Source of the DNA: Bradyrhizobium sp. CCBAU 53338
GTDB taxonomy: Bacteria; Pseudomonadota; Alphaproteobacteria; Rhizobiales; Xanthobacteraceae
Assembly: GCF_015291665.1 (NCBI RefSeq)
Contig: NZ_CP030048.1
Span: 1,550,001 to 1,614,000, forward strand
Length of the DNA: 64,000 nt
Reading direction: 5' to 3'
Shown one piece after another: positions 27,746 through 35,435 of the stretch (the stretch's first letter is position 1; each line of letters starts with the position of its first letter). Below the pieces are notes generated by a model. That model was not told the DNA's origin. It ran no database searches and saw only the letters and a list, made by a program, of their open reading frames with translations. The position numbers were made by a program, and so were the translations under genes.

Positions 27746-28435
27746 ATGGCTAAGATCATGAACCTTGACGGCACCCAGCAGCTCGACCTCACCCGTGGCT
27801 CGGTCGAGCAGGCCTATGACCGCTGGGCGCCGGTTTACGATCTCGTGTTCGGCGGTGTGTTCGCCAAGGGCCGCCAGGCCGCGATCGCAGCCACCAACAA
27901 GATCGGCGGTCGCGTGCTCGAAGTCGGGGTCGGCACCGGCATCTCGCTGCCGCTCTATGCCCCGAACCTGCGCATCTTCGGCACCGACATTTCGGACGCG
28001 ATGCTCGACAAGGCGCGCCGCCGCGTCAGCGAAGGCAACCTCAAGAACGTCGAGGGCCTCGCGGTGATGGACGCGGAGAAGCTCGAATTCCCCGACAATT
28101 CCTTCGACGTCGTGATGGCGCAGTATGTCGTCACCGCCGTGCCGAATCCGGAGAAGGCGCTCGACGAATTCGCCCGCGTGCTGCGTCCGGGCGGCGAGCT
28201 GATCATCCTCACCCGCGTCAGCGCCGATACCGGCATGCGGCGCTTCATCGAGCAGAAGCTCCAGCCTGTGGTGCGTCCGCTTGGCTTCCGCACCGCCGAG
28301 TTCGCCTGGTCGCGCTACGCCAAATGGCTCTCCGGCGCCAAGGGCATCGAGCTCGCGGAGCGCCGCCTGATTCCGCCGCTCGGCCATTTCTCGCTGGTGC
28401 GCTTCCGCAAGGTCGACATCGCCAAGGCGGCTTGA
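27746..28435 (+). CDS. pmtA: phosphatidylethanolamine N-methyltransferase PmtA
   Basis: This is a 229-residue SAM-dependent enzyme that methylates phosphatidylethanolamine towards phosphatidylcholine. The N-terminal amphipathic segment precedes YDRWAPVYDLVFGGVFAKGR, then the SAM site VLEVGVGTGISLPLYAPNL, GTDISDAMLDKAR, MDAEKLEFPDNSFDVVMAQYVV and VLRPGGELIILTR. These are diagnostic of the rhizobial/Rhodobacter PmtA family, distinct from UbiE. It pairs with the GT4 gene upstream. A small hairpin follows the stop. Confidence 0.93.
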   Translation: MAKIMNLDGTQQLDLTRGSVEQAYDRWAPVYDLVFGGVFAKGRQAAIAATNKIGGRVLEVGVGTGISLPLYAPNLRIFGTDISDAMLDKARRRVSEGNLKNVEGLAVMDAEKLEFPDNSFDVVMAQYVVTAVPNPEKALDEFARVLRPGGELIILTRVSADTGMRRFIEQKLQPVVRPLGFRTAEFAWSRYAKWLSGAKGIELAERRLIPPLGHFSLVRFRKVDIAKAA

Positions 28436-28447
28436 GCACGGCTGCAG

Positions 28448-28470
28448 GAGCGGCGGTCATTCCGCCGCTC
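28448..28470 (+). terminator. hairpin after pmtA
   Basis: A 9-bp stem GAGCGGCGG/CCGCCGCTC with a five-base loop starts 13 bases after the pmtA stop. No U-run follows, so it may stabilise the mRNA rather than terminate it. Confidence 0.4.
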
Positions 28471-28587
28471 ACGCGTTCGCGTGCGTCACCGCGTCGCTGC
28501 ACATCGTCACATGACAAAATGATGATGTCACACGGCGTACATCGAATCCCTGTAAATCCTGAACCCGAAAGCATTTTGGGGGAGAGC

Positions 28588-29247
28588 ATGATCAAGAACT
28601 ACCTCGAGCAGCTGCGGATCCAGCGCTGGGACGACCATCGCTACTATCACCACAGCCGCATCAACCAGAGCCTGCACTTCGTCAGCGCGCTGAGCTTCCT
28701 CTTTGCCTATGTCTGGCTGTTCGTCGATCCCATGATCTCGGCGCTGGTCGGCTGGCTGGTCTCGATGACCTCGCGCCAGGCCGGTCACTTCTTCTTCGAG
28801 CCGCACGATTACGACCACATCAACCAGGCGACGCACGAGTACAAGGAAGAGATCAAGGTCGGCTACAACCTTCAGCGCAAGGTGGTGCTGATGGCGATCT
28901 GGGCGGTATCGCCGCTGGTGCTGTTCGTCGATCCGACGCTGTTCGGCCTGTTCACCCCCTGGGCCAGCGCCTCCGACTTCGTGCGGCAGGTGGCCAAGAT
29001 CTGGCTCGCGGTCGGCGGCGGCGGTCTCCTGTTCCGCACCGTGCACCTGTTCTTCATCCGCGACGTCGAGACCGGCCTTGTCTGGATGACCAAGATCCTG
29101 ACCGATCCCTTCCACGATCTGATGCTCTATCGCAGCGCGCCGCTCGCCTTGATGCGCGGCGAGCTGATGGACCCCGGCCTGCATCTCAACCCCGAGCACA
29201 CGCTGGGCCTCGTCTCCGAGCCCGCGCTCGAAGAGCAGCACGCCTGA
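28588..29247 (+). CDS. membrane protein of unknown function
   Basis: This 219-residue protein has four hydrophobic stretches: LHFVSALSFLFAYVWLFV (about 30-47), MISALVGWLVSM (about 50-61), VVLMAIWAVSPLVLFV (about 98-113) and IWLAVGGGGLLFRTVHLFF (about 137-155). His-rich phrases YYHHSRINQSLHF and RQAGHFFFEPHDYDHIN sit near the membrane and recall, loosely, the HxxPxN/QxxGHxxxE pattern of Mpo1-type dioxygenases. GGGGGAGAG is a strong ribosome site. The setting between pmtA and phosphatidylserine decarboxylase suggests a lipid role; this is inference. Confidence 0.8.
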   Translation: MIKNYLEQLRIQRWDDHRYYHHSRINQSLHFVSALSFLFAYVWLFVDPMISALVGWLVSMTSRQAGHFFFEPHDYDHINQATHEYKEEIKVGYNLQRKVVLMAIWAVSPLVLFVDPTLFGLFTPWASASDFVRQVAKIWLAVGGGGLLFRTVHLFFIRDVETGLVWMTKILTDPFHDLMLYRSAPLALMRGELMDPGLHLNPEHTLGLVSEPALEEQHA

Positions 29248-29284
29248 TACGCCGCTACCCGGACCGCGAATGTCTACGGTTTAC

Positions 29285-29371
29285 GTCATGCCCGGGCTTG
29301 TCCCGGGCATCCACGTCTTGGAGTTCATGCGCGGAAACGCGTGGATGGCCGGGACAAGCCCGGCCATGACG
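29285..29371. repeat. dispersed palindromic repeat (GTCATGCCCGGGCTTGTCCC family)
   Basis: The arms CGTCATGCCCGGGCTTGTCC and GGACAAGCCCGGCCATGACG enclose GGCATCCACG and CGTGGATGGCC. It separates two convergent genes and would form a near-perfect long hairpin in either transcript. Confidence 0.75.
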
Positions 29372-29389
29372 GCTTCGGAGTACGCCGCC

Positions 29390-31054
29390 TCAACGCCCGA
29401 AGCGCCTGGCCAGCATCTCTTTCAGGATCTGCCGCTTGATGTTCTTGTTGGTGAGCACGCCGTCGTGCCACCAGAAGCCGTCGGCTTTCATCTTCTCGGC
29501 GGCGCGGACGAAGCGGTCGGCGACCTCCGCGAAGTCAGCGTCGGTATAGTTGAGGCTGAAGATCAGCCGGCCGGTACCGACCCAGCTCAGGGCCAGGCCC
29601 TCGGCGCGCAGGTAATATTGCAGCATCCAGTTGTAGCGGGACGGGGTGGTGTATTTCACGGTCCAGATCGACGAGAAATTGGCGAACTGCACCGGCAGCC
29701 TGGCGTCGGTCATCATCTGGTTGAGCTTCTGGACGCGGCCGCTCCAGGTCGCATCGAGGCCGTCATAGATGGCGCGGAAGTTCGGGCTGGCGAGGCGGCT
29801 CAGGAACTCGTCCATCGCCGTCATGACGTAGGGATGCGAGTTGAAGGTGCCGCGGGCGAAGCAGATGTCGGCCGGACGATCGTCGCGGAAGCGGCGCATC
29901 AGCTCGCGCTTGCCGCAGACGACGCCGACCGGGAGGCCGCCGGCAAGGCTCTTGCCGTAGGTCACCATGTCGGCCCTGACGCCAAAATATTCCTGGGCGC
30001 CGCCGGCCGCGAGGCGGAAACCGACGAAGACTTCGTCGAAGATCAGGACGATGCCGCGCTCGGTGCAGATCTCGCGCAGCTTCGTCAGCCATTCGGTGTA
30101 GGCCGCGCGATCGAAATTGCCGCCGCGGGAGGAGTCAACCAGCGAGGAATCGCCGGGCGCGTTGACGTTCGGGTGCAGGCCCTGCAGCGGATTGACCAGC
30201 ACGCAGGCAATGTCCTTGCGCGTCTTCAGCACATGCAGCGTCTTCTCCGACATTTCGGAGAGGGTATAGGTCTCGTGCGCGGCAATCGGATTGCCGACGC
30301 CGGGCTGCACGTCGCCCCACCAGCCGTGATAGGCGCCGGCGAAGCGAACCAGATGCGTGCGCTTGGTGTGGTAGCGCGCGAGGCGCACCGCCTGCATCAC
30401 GGCTTCGGTGCCGGACATGTGGAACGAGACCTCGTCGAGCCCCGAAATCTGGCAGAGCCGCTGCACGTTCTCGAGAATGACGGGGTGGTAGGGACCAAGC
30501 ACGGGGCCGAGCGCGTGCGCGCGCCTCTCCGAGCCCTCGATGCATTCCTTGTAGAAGTCGTTGCCGAAGATGTTGACGCCGTAGGAGCCCGTGAGGTCGT
30601 AGGAGGTGTTGCCGTCGACATCGGTGACGGTAACGCCGCTCGAGGATTCCATGAAGGTCGATGTGCCCAGATGCTCGCGAACGAGGCGCGAGAACTGGAA
30701 CGGCACGCGGTAGCTTTCGGTGAAGTTGAGATCGGAGATCGTCTCGGCCGCTTCCTTCGTCATCGCGCGACCCCTGGGGTAGCGATCGGCGTAGAGCCTG
30801 GCGAGACGGAAAAAGGCGTCCTTGCGTTGGGCCACGATGTTCGCCGGCGCGCCGTCGCAGCCGAAATATTTATCACCGTCAAACTCGTAGAACGGCAGCA
30901 GCTTTGCCACCCGGCGCGACATCTTGGAGTGCCCGGCGAGCGAGCGATGCTTGGCGCGGGACAGTTCGACCCGCGCCTTGATCTTCGGGAGGACGGCGGC
31001 AGCAGACGCTGCCGCGGCCACGGACATCGAGAGAATCGGGAGTGTCGTTTCCAT
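29390..31054 (-). CDS. class-III PLP aminotransferase, glutamate-1-semialdehyde aminomutase-like
   Basis: This 554-residue protein is about 120 residues longer than HemL. Residues about 110-540 form the class-III fold: FMESSSGVTVTDVDGNTSYD, SFHMSGTEAVMQAVRLAR, FAGAYHGWWGD, GIVLIFDEVFVGFR and VTYGKSLAGGLPVGVVCG containing the PLP Lys. The N-terminal about 100 residues include an Ala-rich hydrophobic start and FYEFDGDKYFGCDGAPA, not part of HemL. It is divergent from psd across only 35 bases, so function in lipid head-group or amino-alcohol chemistry is plausible. A true haem role is unlikely. Confidence 0.88.
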   Translation of the reverse strand: METTLPILSMSVAAAASAAAVLPKIKARVELSRAKHRSLAGHSKMSRRVAKLLPFYEFDGDKYFGCDGAPANIVAQRKDAFFRLARLYADRYPRGRAMTKEAAETISDLNFTESYRVPFQFSRLVREHLGTSTFMESSSGVTVTDVDGNTSYDLTGSYGVNIFGNDFYKECIEGSERRAHALGPVLGPYHPVILENVQRLCQISGLDEVSFHMSGTEAVMQAVRLARYHTKRTHLVRFAGAYHGWWGDVQPGVGNPIAAHETYTLSEMSEKTLHVLKTRKDIACVLVNPLQGLHPNVNAPGDSSLVDSSRGGNFDRAAYTEWLTKLREICTERGIVLIFDEVFVGFRLAAGGAQEYFGVRADMVTYGKSLAGGLPVGVVCGKRELMRRFRDDRPADICFARGTFNSHPYVMTAMDEFLSRLASPNFRAIYDGLDATWSGRVQKLNQMMTDARLPVQFANFSSIWTVKYTTPSRYNWMLQYYLRAEGLALSWVGTGRLIFSLNYTDADFAEVADRFVRAAEKMKADGFWWHDGVLTNKNIKRQILKEMLARRFGR

Positions 31055-31089
31055 GACAACAAGCGCTAATACTGTGAGCTGACAGATTC

Positions 31090-31953
31090 ATGACAGTCAA
31101 AGCCCTCATCGCCTCTTTCACCCAGCAGGAAGACCTCAACTTCCTGCTGACCAACCGCATCCCCCGCGCAGCGCTGACCCGCTTCATGGGCTGGTTCTCC
31201 AAGATCAGGAATCCGCTGGTGCGGGACTTCTCGATCGCGCTGTGGAAGCTGTTCTCCGACCTCGATCTGTCGGAGGCGCGCAAGACTCATTTTAACAGCC
31301 TGCACGACTGCTTTACGCGCGAGCTGAAGCCGGGCCTGCGTCCGTTCGATCCGGATCCTTCCGTGGTCGCAAGCCCGTCTGACGGAATCGTCGGCGCCCA
31401 TGGCCGGATCGCCGACACCGAGCTGTTCCAGGTCAAGGGCGCGCCCTATTCGCTGCTCGATTTGCTCGGCGATCCCGCGCTGGTCGAGCAGCATCGCAAC
31501 GGCAGCTTCGTCACGCTGCGGCTGACCTCGAGCATGTATCACCGCTTCCATGCGCCTTATGATGCGCATATTGAGCGCGTCACCCTGATCCATGGCGACG
31601 TCTGGAACGTCAACCCGATCGCGCTGAAGCGGGTGGAGCGCCTGTTCTGCAAGAACGAGCGCGCCGTGATCCGCACGCATTTGCTGACCGGCGAGGCCGT
31701 GACGCTGGTGCCGGTGGCCGCGATCCTGGTCGCCAGCATCCGGTTGCACTTCCTCGACATGGTGCTGAATGCGCAGACCAGGGGGCCGGTCAATTTCCCC
31801 TGCGACGTCGATGTGACCAAGGGCGAGGAACTCGGCTGGTTCGAGCACGGCTCGACCATCATCATCCTTGCGCCCGGTGATTTTTCGTTCTGCGACGCGA
31901 TCGCGGAGGGGACGCGCATCCGCGCGGGTCAAGCGCTTCTTCGGCGGAACTAG
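31090..31953 (+). CDS. psd: phosphatidylserine decarboxylase
   Basis: This is a 287-residue pro-enzyme that makes phosphatidylethanolamine from phosphatidylserine, the substrate for PmtA nearby. The E. coli-type layout is visible: TRFMGWFSKIRNPLVRD, SLHDCFTRELKPGLRPFD, VASPSDGIVGAHG, SMYHRFHAPYDAHI (catalytic His region) and NVNPIALKRVERLFCKNERAV. The self-cleavage site that normally reads LGST reads HGST here (Ser255), so a pyruvoyl group can still form. GAG-type ribosome site only. It is divergent from the PLP enzyme. Confidence 0.9.
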   Translation: MTVKALIASFTQQEDLNFLLTNRIPRAALTRFMGWFSKIRNPLVRDFSIALWKLFSDLDLSEARKTHFNSLHDCFTRELKPGLRPFDPDPSVVASPSDGIVGAHGRIADTELFQVKGAPYSLLDLLGDPALVEQHRNGSFVTLRLTSSMYHRFHAPYDAHIERVTLIHGDVWNVNPIALKRVERLFCKNERAVIRTHLLTGEAVTLVPVAAILVASIRLHFLDMVLNAQTRGPVNFPCDVDVTKGEELGWFEHGSTIIILAPGDFSFCDAIAEGTRIRAGQALLRRN

Positions 31954-32022
31954 TCTTCATTCCGCCGCGTCCGGCGTCTATATCGTCCAAGGGGACAAGT
32001 CGACGACACGGCGGGATTTCTG

Positions 32023-32592
32023 ATGGCGCGGGCGCCGGTGATGGCGGCGGGAGGTATTGTGCTGCGGCGTGGCGACACGCCGCTGATCGCCATCGTGCGC
32101 CAGCGCAAGCGCAATGAATGGGTTTTGCCCAAGGGCAAGCTCGACGACGGCGAAACGCCGAAGGAGGCCGCGCACCGGGAGGTGCTGGAGGAGACCGGCC
32201 ACGACGTCGCCATGCACGAATTCCTGGGCACGATGGCCTATCAGTCGGGCGGGCGCTCGAAGGTTGTGCATTTCTGGCGGATGGAAGCCGATGGCGGCCC
32301 CGTTCGCAAGCTGATGAACGACGTCAAGTCGGTCGACTGGCTGACACTCGATGACGCGCTCGCGCGTCTGTCTCGCGAATATGAACGCGCCTTTCTCACC
32401 CAGGTCGGCCCGATCGCGATCGCGGCGGCCGGCCTCGCGACGTCGCCAGCGCCGGAGCCGGCGCCAACGCTCGCGGCCGACGATATCGATGCGGCCTTGC
32501 AGACGCTCACACCGGCGGAAGCCGCCTCCGTCGATGAGTTGCGGCACGGGTTGTTGCAGAAGGTAAAGGCCTGGCTGCGCGGCGAGGCGTAA
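32023..32592 (+). CDS. Nudix hydrolase
   Basis: The 189-residue protein carries a complete Nudix box (GX5EX7REUXEEXGU) at about residues 38-60, starting GKLDDGETPKEAAHREVLEE and followed by TGHD. It is preceded by AGGIVLRRGDTPLIAIVRQR, so it hydrolyses a nucleoside diphosphate linked to another moiety. A second helical part (ALQTLTPAEAASVDELRHGL) follows an Ala/Pro linker. The N-terminal WVLPKGKL resembles diadenosine-polyphosphate or MutT-like enzymes. It lies 69 bases after psd in the same direction; GGCGGGA precedes the start. Confidence 0.9.
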   Translation: MARAPVMAAGGIVLRRGDTPLIAIVRQRKRNEWVLPKGKLDDGETPKEAAHREVLEETGHDVAMHEFLGTMAYQSGGRSKVVHFWRMEADGGPVRKLMNDVKSVDWLTLDDALARLSREYERAFLTQVGPIAIAAAGLATSPAPEPAPTLAADDIDAALQTLTPAEAASVDELRHGLLQKVKAWLRGEA

Positions 32593-32653
32593 GCTCTTCT
32601 GTTCGTCTCTCTCTCCACGTCGCGATGACGGGGAGGGAGCGGAGCCTTCCAGC

Positions 32654-33994
32654 CTATCGCTTTTTCTTTTCCTTCGGTGCCGGAGCCAGGGCGGGCTTGC
32701 GCGGCGCGGCGGGGCGTAGCGCGCCGGGCAGGCGTTGCAAGCCAGGCTGGCGCGGCGCAGCGCCTTGTTGCGGCTGGACGCCCGACTGCGTGCCGGGCTG
32801 CAATCCAGTGCGTGGCTGGGCGGCCGGCCGTCCGGCACCCTGCTGTTGACCGGGCCGCTGTTGATTCTGTCCCGGGCGTGGCGTGCCCGGCTGTACGGCG
32901 CCGCCTTGGCGCTGCGGCTGCTGCGTGCCCGCAGGCGTTCCCTGACGGTTCGGCGCGGCACCCGGCTGCTGCTGGCCCGGACGGTTGTCCTGACCGCGCC
33001 GACCGTTCGGCCGCTGCGGCTGCTGTTGGTTCGGTGCCGGGTTCGGACGCAATTGCCGTTGCTGCGGCGGCTGCGCCGGTCGCGGAATCCGGCTCACTGC
33101 GGCCGGGTTGGCGCGGCGGAAGTCGCGTTGCTCGGTCACGATCTGGCGGCCGGTGGTCTGTGCGGCGTGCACCTGGCTGACGAAGCCGCGGTCGCGCGCG
33201 ATCTGCTGCGGCGGAATCGTGATCGGTACTGCGGCGAAGCGCATGCCGCCCGGGCCGCCGGCACCTGGCCGGATCGCAAAGCCGCTCGCGGCTTGCGTCA
33301 GCGAGCCGAGCCGCGTGCCGCTGGCGCGGTCGTTGACGTCGATGTGGCCGACGCGGCCGTCGGCATCGGGATAGAGCTTGATGTTGACGTTGCCGGCGCT
33401 GGTCGCGGCCGCGTTCTCGGGCACGTCGACGACGCCGGTGGTGCCGCGAATGCCGAGCGTCGCGGTCGGCGTCGCGATCTTCATGTCGCCGGTCCTGGCC
33501 ACGGCTGCGGCGACGAAGGCGACCGTGCCCTTGCCGATGTCGAAGATCGCCGAATTCTGCTTGCCGCCGTCCTCATAGACATAGGTGTCGATGGTGATCT
33601 TGGCGCTGGCGGAGAGGTTGAACGTGGTGGCGTCGTTGAAGGTGATGCCAAGCGAGGAGTTCGAGGACGTCTGCACGACGTCGTTGAGATAGATGTCGTC
33701 GCGCACCTTCAGCGGATAGGAATTCTTGTCGCGGATCACGGTCGCGATCCCCGTCACGGTGGCGACGTTGCCGATCGGCTCGACGGTGGTCGCCTGCACA
33801 TCGGCGGCCGGCGCTGGCGAGGCCGATAGCGCGGGAGAGGGCGCCGTCGTCGATTGGGCCTGCGGCTGCGCTTGTGCCTGGACTTGTGCGAGCTCGATTG
33901 CTTCGGATGCGCACGCGCTGTCCGCGCCGGCCAGCGGAAGCGCCAGCAGCGGCAAAACGAACACGAAGCGGCGCCAAGCCACCATCAAAGCCAC
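32654..33994 (-). CDS. exported FecR-domain protein with long Pro/Gln-rich C-terminus
   Basis: This 446-residue protein has a signal peptide (FVFVLPLLALPLAGADSACA) and an Ala/Pro linker. A FecR-like domain follows (VATVTGIATVIRDKNSYPLKVR, DIYLNDVVQTSSNSSLGITF, DATTFNLSASAKITIDTYV, GTVAFVAAAVARTGDMKIATPTATLGIRGT). The second half is extremely rich in Gln, Pro, Arg and Gly (RPAQPPQQRQLRPNPAP). This form, without a TonB receptor or sigma factor partner, is common in alphaproteobacteria as an outer-surface protein. GTG is the likely start with GGGACC upstream; an ATG lies nine bases later. Confidence 0.85.
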   Translation of the reverse strand: MALMVAWRRFVFVLPLLALPLAGADSACASEAIELAQVQAQAQPQAQSTTAPSPALSASPAPAADVQATTVEPIGNVATVTGIATVIRDKNSYPLKVRDDIYLNDVVQTSSNSSLGITFNDATTFNLSASAKITIDTYVYEDGGKQNSAIFDIGKGTVAFVAAAVARTGDMKIATPTATLGIRGTTGVVDVPENAAATSAGNVNIKLYPDADGRVGHIDVNDRASGTRLGSLTQAASGFAIRPGAGGPGGMRFAAVPITIPPQQIARDRGFVSQVHAAQTTGRQIVTEQRDFRRANPAAVSRIPRPAQPPQQRQLRPNPAPNQQQPQRPNGRRGQDNRPGQQQPGAAPNRQGTPAGTQQPQRQGGAVQPGTPRPGQNQQRPGQQQGAGRPAAQPRTGLQPGTQSGVQPQQGAAPRQPGLQRLPGALRPAAPRKPALAPAPKEKKKR

Positions 33995-34098
33995 GAATGA
34001 GGTCCCGGTGAGAATGCGAGGCGAGATCGGCCGATATCAGCCGGAGATTGCTGAATGGCGGATGAACGCCCGTCGTACGGGACCGGCGAACGTTCAAA

Positions 34099-34126
34099 CG
34101 CCACGTCCCGATATCGGGACGTGGCG
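34099..34126. promoter_or_regulatory. perfect 28-bp palindrome
   Basis: The half-site CGCCACGTCCCGAT is followed directly by its exact reverse complement ATCGGGACGTGGCG. It lies 104 bases upstream of the FecR-type start and 45 bases after the DUF2147 stop, both on the minus strand. With no loop it is a better dimer-binding site or cruciform than a terminator, and no T-run follows. A partial second CTCGGGAACGAGACC lies next to it. Confidence 0.5.
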
Positions 34127-34171
34127 CCATCTCGGGAACGAGACCCTTTGCCAGCGGCGATGCGTGTGGCC

Positions 34172-34945
34172 TCAGCTCACGCGCTTCCAGGTCTGGCCGC
34201 CGCAGAACATGCCGCCGAAGGCGCAGCCCTGCACGCGCATCGCGTTCGGGCCCTTCATCGCGATCGTCGAGTCGTAGTTGCGGCCGGAGTTCGGATCGTG
34301 GATGCGGCCGCTCCACTTGGCGCCATCGGGCTTCATGTTGATCAGGATCCGTTCGTTGGTCTTCTCGGCATAGCCGCAGAGATTGGTGCCGCACTGTTCG
34401 ACGCGGACGTTGCCCTTGTTCTCCTCGGTCGCCCACACGCCGATCGGTGTGTTCGCCGCCTGCACGGGAGCCGGCGCCGGTGCCGGTGCCGGCGCAGCGG
34501 CAACGGGTGCGGGGACAGCAACAGGAGCGGGGGCTGCAACCGGCGCAGGCTGCGTGGTCGTGTCGACGGACGGTGCGGCGGCAACGGTCGGGGCAGGGGC
34601 GGCGGGCACGACAGCGGGTGCGGTCGGCGCGGCGGCCTGCACTGGCGCAGCCTGAGCGGGCTGCTGCTGCACCGGAGCCGGCGCGGGGGTGGCCGTCGTT
34701 GCCGGCGGCGTGGTGTCGTCATCGTCCTTGGAGCCAAGGCCGTTGAGGTTGATGTTGTTGAGCCTGATCGGCTTGTTCGACAGGCCCGGCGCCACGATGG
34801 TGACGCAATCGAGCGAGGCGCAGTTGCGCGGCGTCTCGATGCGGATGCGCTGGCCGTCGATCTGGAACGAGAGCGAATTGCCGGCATGCGCGGCAGCGCT
34901 CGAGGCCAGGAAGAGCGCGGCGGCGGCTATGGTGAGCTTGTTCAT
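34172..34945 (-). CDS. exported DUF2147 domain protein with Ala/Pro linker
   Basis: This is a 257-residue protein with a signal peptide (MNKLTIAAAALFLASSAAAHA) and a small N-terminal domain with a Cys pair (CASLDC). A Pro/Ala/Gln linker of about 90 residues follows, then a DUF2147-like domain (TPIGVWATEENKGNVRVEQC, CGYAEKTNERILINMKPDG, KWSGRIHDPNSGRNYDSTIA, AFGGMFCGGQTWKR). DUF2147 proteins are small secreted beta-barrels of unknown function. AGGAGG is a strong ribosome site. A CRP-like palindrome lies about 95 bases upstream. Confidence 0.88.
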   Translation of the reverse strand: MNKLTIAAAALFLASSAAAHAGNSLSFQIDGQRIRIETPRNCASLDCVTIVAPGLSNKPIRLNNINLNGLGSKDDDDTTPPATTATPAPAPVQQQPAQAAPVQAAAPTAPAVVPAAPAPTVAAAPSVDTTTQPAPVAAPAPVAVPAPVAAAPAPAPAPAPVQAANTPIGVWATEENKGNVRVEQCGTNLCGYAEKTNERILINMKPDGAKWSGRIHDPNSGRNYDSTIAMKGPNAMRVQGCAFGGMFCGGQTWKRVS

Positions 34946-35037
34946 GACAACCTCCTGATGGCGTGGGTCCCGAGATGGACTGAAGTCGGTCGTGGATCGG
35001 ATGTGGTTCGACCCTATGCCGACGCCGACCGGCCTTC

Positions 35038-35053
35038 TGTGATGGACGTCACA
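35038..35053. promoter_or_regulatory. CRP-like palindrome TGTGA-N6-TCACA
   Basis: The exact CRP/FNR-family consensus half-sites TGTGA and TCACA are separated by six bases. It lies between the divergent DUF2147 gene and the genes to the right. No promoter is mapped, so it is unclear which side it would serve. Confidence 0.45.
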
Positions 35054-35195
35054 GCTGCTTTCTGGGTGCGCCGGCGCAAATTCGTCCGCCGGGGGAAGGG
35101 GTGCAGGCCCTGTCCAATTTGTAATCGTCCTGCACCGAACCCGCATTTGCCTTGCAAGCGACCGATGGCTGACGACGCATGCAAGGAGAGTGCGC

Positions 35196-35387
35196 ATGAC
35201 GCGCATCGGCAGACATTCTGGCCACATCGCCGCGTTGCTGACCGGCTGCGCGATCTCGGCTCGCGCCAATACCGACATCCGAACCAATGTGCTGAAGCAG
35301 AAGCGGGGCGAGGACGCGCTGAATGTCGACAGCTCGTTCTGCGACGCGCGGCTCGGCGGCGCGGCCGGCATGGTTAAGGAAAGCTGA
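35196..35387 (+). CDS. possible small exported protein
   Basis: A 63-codon frame has AAGGAG seven bases before the ATG. The N-terminus (RIGRHSGHIAALLTGCAISARA) has the form of a short signal peptide, and the rest (NTDIRTNVLKQKRGEDALNV) is polar with one Cys. I do not recognise it. The same GCGCATGACGCGC phrase stands at the start of the next gene, so a duplicated start region is possible. It may be a gene remnant. Confidence 0.35.
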   Translation: MTRIGRHSGHIAALLTGCAISARANTDIRTNVLKQKRGEDALNVDSSFCDARLGGAAGMVKES

Positions 35388-35435
35388 ACCCGACACGTTG
35401 AAGAGTCTTTAAGTAAATTCACCGAACGTGCGCGC

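Noticed and set aside
29270..31069. Long plus-strand frame opposite the class-III PLP enzyme
   Set aside because: It has no recognisable domain and an Ala/Arg/Val/Asp-skewed composition typical of an antisense frame. The minus strand has the intact PLP-enzyme motifs.
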